Below are positions 37,595 through 46,615 of a DNA stretch of 64,000 nucleotides, piece by piece. The notes beneath the pieces were generated by a model, which saw nothing but the letters and a program-made list of their open reading frames with translations, did not search any database and was not told the DNA's origin. A program made the translations under genes and the position numbers. This DNA is from Candidatus Binatia bacterium (GTDB lineage Bacteria; Desulfobacterota; Binatia; HRBIN30). The stretch's first letter is position 1; the number at the start of each line of letters is the position of its first letter. The stretch is taken from positions 1 through 64,000 of the forward strand of contig JAOAHD010000001.1 of NCBI GenBank assembly GCA_026415395.1, in the 5' to 3' direction.

Positions 37595-37910
37595 ACACCC
37601 TATCCTTTCATTTCATTAAAAGCTTGCGTCGCTTGTGTACCACCGAGCAGCAGCCTCCCTACGGGCCGCCCCTAGTCACTGGGGTCGCGCTCTTCTTCAC
37701 CCATAGAGCGCAAACCCGGCGCGCTGCGCACATACCACGCACCACGCCCCGAAACAATTGCTGCGTCCAAACCGTCACGGCTGGCTACCCCAGCAAATTT
37801 GCCCCATCACCTGCCGTTGAGCACCAGGCGCCGGATCGTCGAGAGATTCATGACGCAGTGCATTGACATTTGTGACGCGTGGCGTTATGAAGGTGCCGGA
37901 GGTGACGGAC
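37595..37910. other. Divergent intergenic region
   Basis: About 315 bp upstream of both the SGNH hydrolase (minus) and the phasin-like gene (plus). Promoters are expected for both. No gene or RNA structure is supported. Confidence 0.4.
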
Positions 37911-38411
37911 ATGGCGGCCAAAGCGGCTACAAAGCGGGTACTCCAAAAGGAAGAGAGGAATTGGTTCGCGCAAGCCGCATCGACGCTGCGACGGGTGCGC
38001 TCGCCCGAAGAGCTGAACAACGAGGTCGCTCATCTATGGAAGGTGCTGCAACAGCGCTGGGTGCGCCTGGCACGGGAGGTTCGGCGCGAGGGCGCTCAGC
38101 TCCTGTTGACAGCGGAGAAACAGGTTCGCAGAGAATTGCAGCGAGTGCGCGCTCAGGCAGAACGTCTCGTCGAGCCGCTGGAAAACAACGTAAAAGGGGC
38201 GCTGCGGCGTATGCGCAAGCAGGTAACACGGCTGGAGGCAATCGCGCGCCAGAGTGGCAACCGGCTCCTGGTGCAGCAGTTCGAGGTGGCCCCTCGCAAA
38301 GACGTCGAACGACTCCGCGAGCGTGTTGCCGCGCTGGAGAAGCAACTGGCACGGCTGGCAAAGTCGAAACGAGAAGCGCAAGCGCCGCCGGTGCAAGCAA
38401 CAACCGCGTAA
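37911..38411 (+). CDS. Coiled-coil, phasin-like protein
   Basis: A 166-residue, strongly basic, almost all-helical protein. The ATG at 37911 is preferred to earlier starts because GGAGG lies 8 nt upstream. The C-terminal segment APRKDVERLRERVAALEKQLARL closely resembles the heptad region that ends polyhydroxyalkanoate granule-associated proteins (PhaF/PhaI type, 'TRKEVEEL...' in relatives). The middle (about 60-110) is a long amphipathic helix. This suggests a granule or nucleoid-associated phasin. No PHA synthase gene is in the window, so the call stays tentative, and any helical structural protein is the alternative. Confidence 0.55.
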   Translation: MAAKAATKRVLQKEERNWFAQAASTLRRVRSPEELNNEVAHLWKVLQQRWVRLAREVRREGAQLLLTAEKQVRRELQRVRAQAERLVEPLENNVKGALRRMRKQVTRLEAIARQSGNRLLVQQFEVAPRKDVERLRERVAALEKQLARLAKSKREAQAPPVQATTA

Positions 38412-38478
38412 AGCTTCCCTGACCCTCCCTTCCCTCCCGACCCCGCACGAGGGGGGTAGTTCCGTACGACCCCTCGGG

Positions 38479-40104
38479 CTATCTCCCTCGTGCCCCCTTC
38501 CTTCCACCCCATCCGCCGCCTCCCGGGGTTTCTAAGCGCAAGCGGTCGTTTGGTTCCAAGGTTACCGTGACCTTCGATGGGAGCCGTTGCTTGCGCAAGG
38601 CTCCTCCGTGGCCGGTGCGAATCAGCCAATTGCGGCCCGGCCTTCCGGGCCTCCCTCCGCGTAGTCCCCACGGGGCATAACGCCGGCGCTCCGTCAATAA
38701 GCTTGCACGCAGGCGCACGAGCGCCTCGATCTCGCGCACGACTCCGCACCCACCGGGATGTAACCCGGCTCCACCTGAGGCCTTACGCAAGGAGTAACGC
38801 GTCACCCTCACAGGGAAGTGCGTTTCCAGCGCTTCGATCGGGGTGTTCCAGGTATTGGTCATGTGCGTGTGTACGCCTGAGGCGCCTGCGCGCTGAGGTC
38901 CACCGCCAGCACCCCCGGCAACGGTTTCATAGTAAGTAAAGCGATCCCCATCTGTAGAGAAGCTTCCCCCGAGCGCCAGGTTATTCATCGATCCACAGCT
39001 GGCCGCTGGAACCACCTCCGGCGCAGCCTGTGCCAAGGCGCGCAAAATCGCGTCAACGATGCGCTGCGAGGTTTCGACGTTGCCACCGGCAACCGCTGCA
39101 GGAAAACGTGCGTTCACAATCGAGCCCTCGGGAGCGACCACACGCACCGGGCGTGCAAATCCAGCGTTGGCGGGGATTGCACCTCGGGCGAGCAATTGCA
39201 GGCAGTATAGTACGGCAGCCCAAGTAATGGCCAAGTTGGCGTTCACCCCACCTTGCACCTGCGCAGCGCTGCCCGAAAAGTCGAACGTGATGTCCTCGCC
39301 ATCGACAGTGACCGCAACAGCAATGGGAATCTTCGTCTTGTCCATCCCGTCATCGTCGAGATGGTCACGTGCACGGTACACACCGTCAGGTAGTCGCTGA
39401 ATCAGCACGCGCAGAAGTCGCTCGGAATACGCTTGCAAAGCTGACATCGCTGCGGCCAGCCGTCGTTCACCGACGGTAGCGATAAGCTCGGTGATCCGCC
39501 GGCTCCCGACGCGCAAAGCCGCAAGCTGCGCAAGCAAATCGCCTCGCCGCTCCTGCGCCGCACGCGTATTTGCCGCGAAAAGGGTGAACACGTCATCGCA
39601 CCGTTCACCAGCGCGCACCAAGTGAACCGGCGGTAGACGCAACCCCTCTTGATAAATCTCCTCGGCCAGGCCCATCGAGCCAGGGAAGGATCCGCCAATG
39701 TCGGAGTGGTGCGCTCGCGCAGCCACAAAAGCCACAGCGGTGGGGCGCTCTTCCACGTAAACGGGAGCGACCAATGTCACGTCGGGCAAATGGGTCCCTC
39801 CGGAGAACGGATCGTTCAGGATCACCACGTCACCCGGAGCCAGTTTGCACTGCTCCAATGCAGCGTTAACCGCCAACTGCATCGAGCCCAGGTGCACCGG
39901 AATGTGTGCGGCTTGGGCGGTGAGGGCGCCTTGCGCATCAAACACCGCGCACGAGTAGTCGCGTCGCTCTTTAATATTGGGGGAAAACGCCGCCCGACGG
40001 AGCACCAGGCCCATCTCTTCCGCAATGGCAGCGAGTCGGTGCCGGTAAACCTCCACGGCGATCGCGTCGATCTTCGTTGCAATACCTGCGTGCTCACTTG
40101 CCAT
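38479..40104 (-). CDS. hyuB: Hydantoinase B / 5-oxoprolinase B-subunit family protein
   Basis: A 541-residue protein of the HyuB family. ATG 40104 is chosen because AAGGAAAGG lies just upstream. Family landmarks are [15 protein letters not shown] at the start, [68 protein letters not shown], and the typical end [10 protein letters not shown]. The B subunit normally works with HyuA in ATP-dependent opening of hydantoins, oxoproline or acetone-like substrates. No hyuA gene is adjacent. The divergent neighbour is a nucleoside phosphorylase 80 bp away. The substrate is unknown. Confidence 0.92.
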   Translation of the reverse strand: MASEHAGIATKIDAIAVEVYRHRLAAIAEEMGLVLRRAAFSPNIKERRDYSCAVFDAQGALTAQAAHIPVHLGSMQLAVNAALEQCKLAPGDVVILNDPFSGGTHLPDVTLVAPVYVEERPTAVAFVAARAHHSDIGGSFPGSMGLAEEIYQEGLRLPPVHLVRAGERCDDVFTLFAANTRAAQERRGDLLAQLAALRVGSRRITELIATVGERRLAAAMSALQAYSERLLRVLIQRLPDGVYRARDHLDDDGMDKTKIPIAVAVTVDGEDITFDFSGSAAQVQGGVNANLAITWAAVLYCLQLLARGAIPANAGFARPVRVVAPEGSIVNARFPAAVAGGNVETSQRIVDAILRALAQAAPEVVPAASCGSMNNLALGGSFSTDGDRFTYYETVAGGAGGGPQRAGASGVHTHMTNTWNTPIEALETHFPVRVTRYSLRKASGGAGLHPGGCGVVREIEALVRLRASLLTERRRYAPWGLRGGRPGRPGRNWLIRTGHGGALRKQRLPSKVTVTLEPNDRLRLETPGGGGWGGRKGARGR

Positions 40105-40184
40105 GCCTTTCCTTCTATCTGCGCTCTCGCGCCGCTGCAAAACGCCTTGCGACGGTGTATGCTCTGCACGCTTCCGGGTAAGCA

Positions 40185-41690
40185 ATGTTCAAACTGCGCC
40201 GCGTGGGTATCGATACACTCAGTGAACATGTGGTCTTCATCCACGAAGAGGCCGTGATTGCCGGCAACCTCGGGTTTCGGCCTCTGGATCGAGTCCGGAT
40301 CTGGGGTGACACGGGGCTGTCCGGCGCTGAACGGGAGATCACCGGGATTCTCAACTTTTGCACCGACCGGCTCGTGAAGCCCGACGAGATTGGCCTTTCC
40401 GAGGTCGCCTTTCGGGATCTTGGTTTACAGGAAGGCGCCGTAGTGCACGCGGCCCACGCCCCAGCACCGAAGAGCGTCGACTTGGTGCGTAGCAAACTTT
40501 GGGGGCAGGTGTTGAATGAAGATGCCTTTACCCAGATTCTGCGGGACGTGGTGGCGCATCGTTACTCGAAAGTGGAGCTTTCGATGTTTGTGCTGGCCTG
40601 TGCCCTGCGGCCCATGGAGCTCGAAGAGCTGGTCTCCCTCACAAAAGCGATGATTTGCACTGGCACCACGTTGCGCTTCTCGCACACACCCATTGCCGAC
40701 AAGCATTGTATTGGGGGCATCCCTGGTAACCGTACAACAATGGTGGTGGTTCCGATCTTGGCCGCATTAGGGCTTACCGTACCGAAGACCTCCTCACGCG
40801 CGATCACCAGCCCCGCAGGCACGGCCGATACTATGGGTGTGCTTGCCAATGTCGCGCTCGATCCGCCTGCACTTTATCGGGTGATCGAACGAGCCGGGGC
40901 TTGCATCGCCTGGGGCGGTGCACTCGGACTCGCGCCCGCTGATGATATCCTGATTACCGTGGAACGACCGATGGAGATCGACACCGAGGCGCAAATGGTT
41001 GCCTCAATCCTGTCAAAGAAGAAGACTGCGGGAGCCACGCATGCACTCTTGGACATTCCCGTTGGCCCCAGCGCAAAGGTGCGCAACTTGGAACATGCCC
41101 AGCGACTGGGCACGTTGTTCCAATCCGTCGCCCGTCACCTAGACCTTCATCTCGAGGTCACGATTACGGATGCCCACGGGCCGATTGGTTGGGGGATCGG
41201 CCCCCGTCTTGAGGCGTTGGACGTGCTCGCGGTACTACAGCGCGAACCGCAGGCACCGACGGACCTCAGAGAAAAGTCCCTATACCTGGCAGCACGGATT
41301 TTAGAGCTGACAGGCAAGGTGCCTGGGGGACACGGATACCGCGCCGCCGTGAGTGTACTGGATTCGGGCAAGGCGTGGGAAGCGTTTCAGAAAATTGTTG
41401 AGGCACAAGGAGCGCGGCCGCTGCCTCCTGAGGCAAGATTTCGGGTCGAGTTTCCCTCTCCCGCCGACGGCAGGATTCGCGCGATCCACTGCTGGCATAT
41501 GGCGCGCGTGGCGAAACACGCGGGCGCACCAGCCCATGCAAGCGCTGGAGTCCGCCTCCTCCGGACGGTGGGCGACGTCGTGCAGCGAGGTGAGCCGTTA
41601 TTCGAAATTCACGCCCAAAGCGAAGCGCAGCTCAACTTCGCCCTCGAATACGCCCGCAGTCGTGACGACCTTATCAGCTTTGGCTTCTGA
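40185..41690 (+). CDS. Archaeal-type thymidine / AMP phosphorylase
   Basis: A 501-residue nucleoside phosphorylase. The usual glycosyl-transferase family core is present (KHCIGGIPGNRTTMVVVPI and SSRAITSPAGTADTMG), together with the C-terminal PYNP-type domain (FPSPADGRIRAIHCW to GEPLFEIHA). The extra N-terminal domain of about 85 residues and the total length of about 500 match the archaeal AMP phosphorylase / putative thymidine phosphorylase group, not E. coli DeoA (about 440). It should split a nucleoside or nucleotide with phosphate and release ribose 1-phosphate or ribose 1,5-bisphosphate. Which substrate is used cannot be read from the sequence. It is convergent with a small cytochrome gene. 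Confidence 0.88.
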   Translation: MFKLRRVGIDTLSEHVVFIHEEAVIAGNLGFRPLDRVRIWGDTGLSGAEREITGILNFCTDRLVKPDEIGLSEVAFRDLGLQEGAVVHAAHAPAPKSVDLVRSKLWGQVLNEDAFTQILRDVVAHRYSKVELSMFVLACALRPMELEELVSLTKAMICTGTTLRFSHTPIADKHCIGGIPGNRTTMVVVPILAALGLTVPKTSSRAITSPAGTADTMGVLANVALDPPALYRVIERAGACIAWGGALGLAPADDILITVERPMEIDTEAQMVASILSKKKTAGATHALLDIPVGPSAKVRNLEHAQRLGTLFQSVARHLDLHLEVTITDAHGPIGWGIGPRLEALDVLAVLQREPQAPTDLREKSLYLAARILELTGKVPGGHGYRAAVSVLDSGKAWEAFQKIVEAQGARPLPPEARFRVEFPSPADGRIRAIHCWHMARVAKHAGAPAHASAGVRLLRTVGDVVQRGEPLFEIHAQSEAQLNFALEYARSRDDLISFGF

Positions 41691-41727
41691 TTCTTTGAAT
41701 TCCCGGAACCAAGCGCCGGCACCCAGC

Positions 41728-42141
41728 TCACTTCTCCTGAATCGAGGCAAGGTACTCGGTAATCAAGAGCACTTTCCCACGAATGTTGGCCTCCTTGTTC
41801 ATCGCCCCCGGCACCTCTGAGGCAAAGATCTCACCCCACACTGGCATGTCCGGATCCCCGTGAGCGCGCATGGTTTCGCGCCCGTCGATGATGCGAATCA
41901 CCCGCATGAAAGGGAATTCTCCGTTATTTTTCTTTGCCAGTTGCGTCAGGTCTGCTGGCCGCGGGTTCATCAAGTGAGAAACTACCCCGTCACCCTTGCC
42001 GCTCTCCCCATGACAAGCGGAGCAATAACGCAAATACGCCTGCTTTGCCGGCGGGATGGGCTCCTTTGCTGACACCACACTCGCCCCTGAGACGAGTCCG
42101 GCCGACGTCGCAAACCCCACCAACACCCTAAACCAATTCAT
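41728..42141 (-). CDS. Small mono-haem cytochrome c
   Basis: A 137-residue periplasmic protein with a signal peptide (FRVLVGFATSAGLVSGASVVSA), the haem site CSACH in YLRYCSACHGESGKGDG, and a probable Met ligand in DPDMPVWGE. This is class I cytochrome c layout, similar to small electron carriers or subunits fused to oxidases. It stands alone, convergent with the phosphorylase gene, so its partner is unknown. A possible acceptor or donor is one of the di-haem proteins elsewhere in the window. Confidence 0.9.
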   Translation of the reverse strand: MNWFRVLVGFATSAGLVSGASVVSAKEPIPPAKQAYLRYCSACHGESGKGDGVVSHLMNPRPADLTQLAKKNNGEFPFMRVIRIIDGRETMRAHGDPDMPVWGEIFASEVPGAMNKEANIRGKVLLITEYLASIQEK

Positions 42142-42540
42142 CGTGCACCTCCTTCAGTCATTACGCCGCAATCGACGGCTGCGCAGCCGACAGTGGTGGG
42201 CGATACTCCAACGAGCGCCAGTTGCCAAGAGGGACAAAACGAAGTCTCTCTTCAAGCCCCGGAGGGTCGTCTGCTCGGCCCCGAGCAACGATTGTCACCC
42301 GTCAGGATACCACCGAACCGCCACCCACCGAAAATCGCGCCGAGGCCAACAGTCGGATCGCGAAACCACGTAAGTATTCTCGCTTCCTTCTCGAAGCTTT
42401 GCGAGCGTGTCCGCCACGAGCCGCGGCCTAACGCACGATTTGCGCCCGTCGGACTCGTGATACTCCGGGGGGCTGAATTAGCCGGCACAGCCTCAGAGCG
42501 CCAGAGGCGACCGGCTTACCGCCGAGCCTCAGTGCGTCCC
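42142..42540. other. Intergenic, nothing supportable
   Basis: About 400 bp on the 5' side of the small cytochrome gene and beyond the end of the isoaspartate methyltransferase gene. Several overlapping ORFs read through it but none has a ribosome site or recognisable product. A promoter for the cytochrome is expected. Confidence 0.45.
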
Positions 42541-43302
42541 CTAGTGTCGGGTTTCCTTGCTCCGAATTGCCCCGCGCATGGGCACAAACGCCACAGCCCC
42601 GAAGCGTTCCACTTTGGTACTTCCGTCCTCGAGTTTGCGGACACGCACCAGCGTCTCGCCCCACCCTTCTTCCAAGGGCATAACGATCACACCGTTCGGC
42701 TTGAGCTGAGCGAGCAGCGGCTCAGGAACTCGAGGTGCAACGGCGGTAATTATGGTGGCATCGAAGGGCGCCGCTTCAGGCCAACCAAAAAATCCATCCC
42801 CAGCTCGGACATACACGTTGTTGTAACCCAAGCGCGCTAGACGTTGCCGCGCTCCTTCAGCCAGTTCGGGGTCGATCTCGATTGAGTACACCTCCTGGCA
42901 GAGCTGGCTCAACACTGCGGCTTGGTATCCTGAACCCGTCCCCACTTCCAGCACTCGCTCCTTGCCGGTGAGGCCCAACAACTGTGTCATGAGGCCGACA
43001 ATCAGCGGCTGGGAGATGGTTTGCCCCTTGCCAATGGGGAGCGCGCGGTTGTCGTAGGCAGCGTCACGATCATGCGGGCGAACGAACTCTTCCCGTGGTA
43101 CCTTGCGCAGGGCGTCGATCACCCGCGGATCGGTTACCCCTTCGGCACGGAGCTCTTCGAGCAAGCCGTTCTTGGCCTGTTCCAAAAAATCGTTCGAATT
43201 CTCCTGTGGCATTGCGTTGCAAGCGCCAGTCAAACAGATTGCCAGCAGCACGAGAAGCCCCTCGGCACACTTTTGGTGTCGGAGGGAGACTGTGCAGTCC
43301 AT
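42541..43302 (-). CDS. pcm: Protein-L-isoaspartate O-methyltransferase, predicted periplasmic lipoprotein form
   Basis: The enzyme methylates L-isoaspartyl residues of damaged proteins with S-adenosylmethionine. Family motifs are present: VPREEFV, ALPIGKGQTISQPLIVG, the AdoMet loop VLEVGTGSGYQAAVLSQL and VIVMPLEEG. Unusually, about 30 extra N-terminal residues form a signal segment ending in a lipobox (LLVLLAICLTGAC, C28 from ATG 43302), so the protein may act outside the cytosol. ATG 43311 is an alternative start. Either start overlaps the divergent regulator gene. There is no strong ribosome site for either, so the N-terminus is the least certain part. Confidence 0.9.
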   Translation of the reverse strand: MDCTVSLRHQKCAEGLLVLLAICLTGACNAMPQENSNDFLEQAKNGLLEELRAEGVTDPRVIDALRKVPREEFVRPHDRDAAYDNRALPIGKGQTISQPLIVGLMTQLLGLTGKERVLEVGTGSGYQAAVLSQLCQEVYSIEIDPELAEGARQRLARLGYNNVYVRAGDGFFGWPEAAPFDATIITAVAPRVPEPLLAQLKPNGVIVMPLEEGWGETLVRVRKLEDGSTKVERFGAVAFVPMRGAIRSKETRH

Positions 43303-43603
43303 CAAGCCCATGGCGGAGACGATTCGACAAGGTTTGCTTCGACTGTTGCGCGGGGAGCCCAAGAGCGCAAGGGAGCTCTCCCAAGCGCTCGGTATACCGG
43401 AGAAAGAGGTCGTCCATCACCTCCGTCACGTCCCACGCTCGCTAGCCCACGGAGGCGAACAACTCTCGGTGGAACCGGCCGAGTGTCTGGCCTGTGGCTT
43501 TCGTTTCCAATCGCGAGAACGCTTGTCGCGTCCGACCCGCTGCCCCCGTTGCCATGGAAGCCATCTGAAGGCACCACGTTATTCCATCACGGGTCGCAGC
43601 TAA
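43292..43603 (+). CDS. Winged-helix / zinc-ribbon transcriptional regulator
   Basis: A 103-residue protein. GTG 43292 is chosen because GGAGG lies 6 nt upstream. ATG 43310 has no site. The N-terminal part (ETIRQGLLRLLRGEPKSARELSQALGIPEKEVVHHLRHV) is a winged-helix fold of ArsR type. The C-terminal part has a zinc ribbon with CLACGF and CPRCHG knuckles 16 residues apart. Such short HTH plus Zn-ribbon proteins occur as predicted transcription factors in many bacteria and archaea. Its 5' end overlaps the divergent methyltransferase gene. Confidence 0.85.
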   Translation: MQSIKPMAETIRQGLLRLLRGEPKSARELSQALGIPEKEVVHHLRHVPRSLAHGGEQLSVEPAECLACGFRFQSRERLSRPTRCPRCHGSHLKAPRYSITGRS

Positions 43604-43607
43604 AAAC

Positions 43608-43645
43608 ACCACGGCGGCAGAGCCGCTGGGGCCAGCCGCCGTGGT
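43608..43645. terminator. Bidirectional hairpin terminator
   Basis: An 11-bp stem, ACCACGGCGGC at 43608-43618 and its complement at 43635-43645, encloses a 16-nt loop. An A-run lies to the left and TTT to the right, as expected for a terminator serving both the regulator gene (plus) and the convergent sigma gene (minus). Confidence 0.8.
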
Positions 43646-43668
43646 TTCCCTGGCCGCCTCGTCGGTGA

Positions 43669-44841
43669 TTACTCCAGGTAATCCTGCAAGCCCTGCTCCG
43701 CGCAGATCTGCCGGAGCATTTTGAGACCGCGAGCCTCGAGCTGACGAATCCGCTCGCGGCTTACCCCAAACTCCTTGCCCAGTTGTTCCAGCGTCTCCGT
43801 TTCATCGTCGTCTAGGCCAAACCGCCGCCGCAGAATCTTGCTCTCCCGAGGCGGCAGCCGCTTTAAGGCCTCCTCTAGCCGTTCTCGCAGCGAAACGTGC
43901 TCCGCAACTTCATCTGGTTCGGGAGTCTCCGCAGCCAACGTGCTTTCGAGCGTCCGGTCATCCTCGTCCCCAATGGGTGCATCCGTGGACAAGAACTGAA
44001 AGCTTTGTGCCATGGCTTCGAACCGCTCCGGATCGAGGCCATGCGAAGCGGCGATTTCCTCACGCGAGACCGGCCCCTCGTTTTCCATTGCCAGCTCGCG
44101 GGCGTCTCGCCCGATTCGCCGGCGGAACTGGTTCCAATGCACCGGCAAGCGGATCAACGAGCCTTGCATGTCCGCCGCTCGGCTCAGTTGCTGCCAGATC
44201 CACCAGGTAGCGTAAGTGCTGAACTTGATATTTCGCTGCGGATCGTACTTCTCGATCGCTCGCAACAGGCCGATGGTGCCCTCCTGGAACAGGTCCAGCG
44301 AGGTGAGCACAGGGTGCCGATACCTACGCGCGAAGAGGTTCACAAGCCTTAAGTTGGCCCGCATCATCTCATCGCGCAATACGCGATAGTCCTCGAGCGC
44401 GCGCTTGAGGTCGCGAACGAACGCCCGCAGCCGAGAGACCTTTCTGAATCCGGTCCGCCCGAACAACTTCCGATCCCGCAGCGCTTCCTCGGCGAAACGG
44501 AGGATGGTCACCGTCTCCCTTTCCCGAAAGTCCTCCTCCGGTAGGATCACCCCGCGACCGGCATCCTCCAGCGCGATCCGGCTCAGCTTCTTCGCCTGTG
44601 CCAGGACCCGCAAAATGCGGGAGCGCGCCTTGGCGATCTTGCGGGCGAGCGCCTCTTCCTCGGCACGTGTCAACACCGAAGTTGTTGCCAAATCAGCGGA
44701 AAACAGGGACTCTACGTCGCGCGCTTCCAACTCGCTGAGGTCCTCCGTCAAGCTTTCGCTCAATTCCGGGGGCTCCTCAGCGCGAAGCTCGTCGTCCCTT
44801 TCCAGAACGTTGTTCTCGTTAGTGTACTCCGTGTCAAACAT
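43669..44841 (-). CDS. Sigma-70 family RNA polymerase sigma factor (RpoD/RpoS-related)
   Basis: A 390-residue sigma factor. Region 1.2-like segment LTRAEEEALARKI, region 2 LRLVNLFARRYRH...DLFQEGTIGLLRAIEKYDPQRNIKFSTYATWW, region 3 LIRLPVHWNQFRRRIGRDA and region 4 LPPRESKILRRRFGL...GVSRERIRQLEARGLKMLR are all present. The acidic N-terminus (about 1-50) replaces region 1.1. Region 2.4 reads TWWIWQQLSRA instead of the usual TWWIRQ, and the following segment lacks the standard ADQxRxIRIP line, so promoter choice may differ from the housekeeping factor. It is probably a group 2 (stress or stationary) sigma. Confidence 0.9.
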   Translation of the reverse strand: MFDTEYTNENNVLERDDELRAEEPPELSESLTEDLSELEARDVESLFSADLATTSVLTRAEEEALARKIAKARSRILRVLAQAKKLSRIALEDAGRGVILPEEDFRERETVTILRFAEEALRDRKLFGRTGFRKVSRLRAFVRDLKRALEDYRVLRDEMMRANLRLVNLFARRYRHPVLTSLDLFQEGTIGLLRAIEKYDPQRNIKFSTYATWWIWQQLSRAADMQGSLIRLPVHWNQFRRRIGRDARELAMENEGPVSREEIAASHGLDPERFEAMAQSFQFLSTDAPIGDEDDRTLESTLAAETPEPDEVAEHVSLRERLEEALKRLPPRESKILRRRFGLDDDETETLEQLGKEFGVSRERIRQLEARGLKMLRQICAEQGLQDYLE

Positions 44842-45110
44842 GGCTTTTTCCGACGGATATCATCGGCGAAAATTCACCGAAGGTCTAGTGCATTTTTGCA
44901 ATTTCGTTTCCACTCTCGTGGAACCTTCCATGCCCCCACTTCCGGCAAGCCGTCCACGACAGTGAGCCTGAATTTGCATCGGTTCCTGGGGCTAGTCAAG
45001 GACCTAAAAGGTCTACTCTCATCCCCTGCCCAGAAGAGAGCTAAGGCGCGCGGTAAATTGACTGCCCCCACCCGCTCGAATAGGCTACGGCTCGTCCGGG
45101 GTAACGAGCG

Positions 45111-45932
45111 ATGGCACAAGCGCGCGTTTGCCTGTCCCTTTGCCTGTTTTGCTGCGCCGTAATCCTTACCAGCTGCTCTGGCTGGCCGGGGGCGACGAGC
45201 CCACTAGACGCGATCAGTGCGGAGCACGTCGTCGATCTCACCCACTCCTTTGGGCCAAGCACAATTTATTGGCCCACGGGCGAGTCGTTTCAGCTAGAGC
45301 GGCTCGCCTATGGCAAGACGGATCGAGGGTACTGGTATGCGGCAAACAAGATTTGCCTTCCCGAGCACGGCGGCACCCACATGGACGCGCCCATTCATTT
45401 TGCCGAGGGGCAACTGACCGCCGATGCCGTGCCTCTGCGCTCACTCATCGGGCCGGCTGCCGTGATCGATGTGCGGGGCGCTGCAGATAACAATCGCGAT
45501 TACGAGGTGACCGTGGATGACATCCTTCAGTGGGAACGCCGCCACGGTCGTTTGCCAGAGGGCGCCATCGTCGTCTTTTTTACCGGGTGGAGCCGCTTTT
45601 GGGGAGACAAGCGCGCATACCTTGGGAGCGACAAGCCAGGGGACGTGTACAACCTGCACTTTCCAGGGCTGTCCGCCGCGGCAGCCGAGTTCCTCACCAA
45701 AGAGCGCACGATCGCGGCGGTAGCCATTGACACAGCCAGCATCGATCCCGGCCCGTCCTTAGATTTTCTAGCACACCAAATCTTGAACGGGGCAAATAAG
45801 CCCGCCTTCGAAAATCTCACGAATCTACACTTGCTGCCCCCTACCGGGGCCATTCTGATTGCGTTGCCGATGAAAATCCAGGGCGGGAGTGGCGGCCCCG
45901 CCAGGATCATTGCCGTACTCCCGCATCGATGA
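45111..45932 (+). CDS. Cyclase-family (kynurenine formamidase-like) metal hydrolase, lipoprotein
   Basis: A 273-residue protein with a signal and lipobox (CAVILTSCSGW, Cys at about 22). The catalytic core follows: DLTHSFGPSTIYWP near the start, the metal-binding HGGTHMDAPIHF, and GVRIDT-like AVAIDTASIDPG. The family hydrolyses formyl-kynurenine or small amides and cyclic compounds using Zn or Mn. A lipid-anchored form implies a periplasmic substrate. The stop codon overlaps the start of the DUF1573-like gene (ATGA), so the two are translationally coupled. Confidence 0.88.
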   Translation: MAQARVCLSLCLFCCAVILTSCSGWPGATSPLDAISAEHVVDLTHSFGPSTIYWPTGESFQLERLAYGKTDRGYWYAANKICLPEHGGTHMDAPIHFAEGQLTADAVPLRSLIGPAAVIDVRGAADNNRDYEVTVDDILQWERRHGRLPEGAIVVFFTGWSRFWGDKRAYLGSDKPGDVYNLHFPGLSAAAAEFLTKERTIAAVAIDTASIDPGPSLDFLAHQILNGANKPAFENLTNLHLLPPTGAILIALPMKIQGGSGGPARIIAVLPHR

Positions 45933-46396
45933 CGAGAGCCTCGGGTGAGAAAGGCGGCTCAAGGGTTTCGCGACCCAACACCGCTAAAAAGAGGACGAGG
46001 AAGCTTCCAATCCTTGTTACTTCCTTCGTGATCCTCGCCATAGGTTTTTTCGCCTTCAAATGGACGCCTCCGTTGGCGCCTCCAGAGATCGCTGTCGAAA
46101 CCCTGCCGCCGCCAATCTCGCCGAAGAACGCCACAAACTCATCCAGCGTCTGGTTGCGAGTCGAAAATCGCGGGGTTGCTCCACTCCGCATTTACGAGAT
46201 CCGGAGCGGATGCAATGCCACCTTGTCACTGGGTGGGGCATGCACCGACTGCTCGTTTCCGATCATTCTCCAGAAGCACGCCCATTTGACCGTCCGCGTC
46301 GAGTTCCGCGATCGCCAGAGCTCAGGCATGTCAGAAACTACGGTGACCATTTATTCCAACGACCCAAGAACCCCAGCCCTGACCGTTCAGCTTTGA
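45929..46396 (+). CDS. Membrane-anchored DUF1573-like protein
   Basis: A 155-residue protein. A Lys/Arg-rich start precedes one membrane helix (ILVTSFVILAIGFFAF, about 28-43). The rest is a periplasmic Ig-like domain: VENRGVAPLRIYEIRSGC, a Cys-rich loop (CNATLSLGGACTDCSF) and the end SNDPRTPALTVQL. This matches the DUF1573 pattern of 'RNTGxxPL...SSCGC...TNDPxxP'. The function of the family is unknown. Its four-base overlap with the cyclase gene suggests it partners that enzyme. Confidence 0.75.
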   Translation: MTRASGEKGGSRVSRPNTAKKRTRKLPILVTSFVILAIGFFAFKWTPPLAPPEIAVETLPPPISPKNATNSSSVWLRVENRGVAPLRIYEIRSGCNATLSLGGACTDCSFPIILQKHAHLTVRVEFRDRQSSGMSETTVTIYSNDPRTPALTVQL

Positions 46397-46615
46397 CCGT
46401 CCCTGGGTCCTCACGATTGCTGTCACCATCCCACACGGAAACGCGGAAGGCAGACACTCGCTCGGGCGCGTCTGACCTCTGGCGCAAAAGCACCTCGCCG
46501 CCGGAGTACAGTTTGTAAGGGCGAAGTCCGTCAGAGCGATGCAACTGCGTTTATAGTTGTCGTGACACGCAGCGTTGTGTAGGCGTTGCCAAACGCTCCA
46601 GATGAAGAGAGGACG

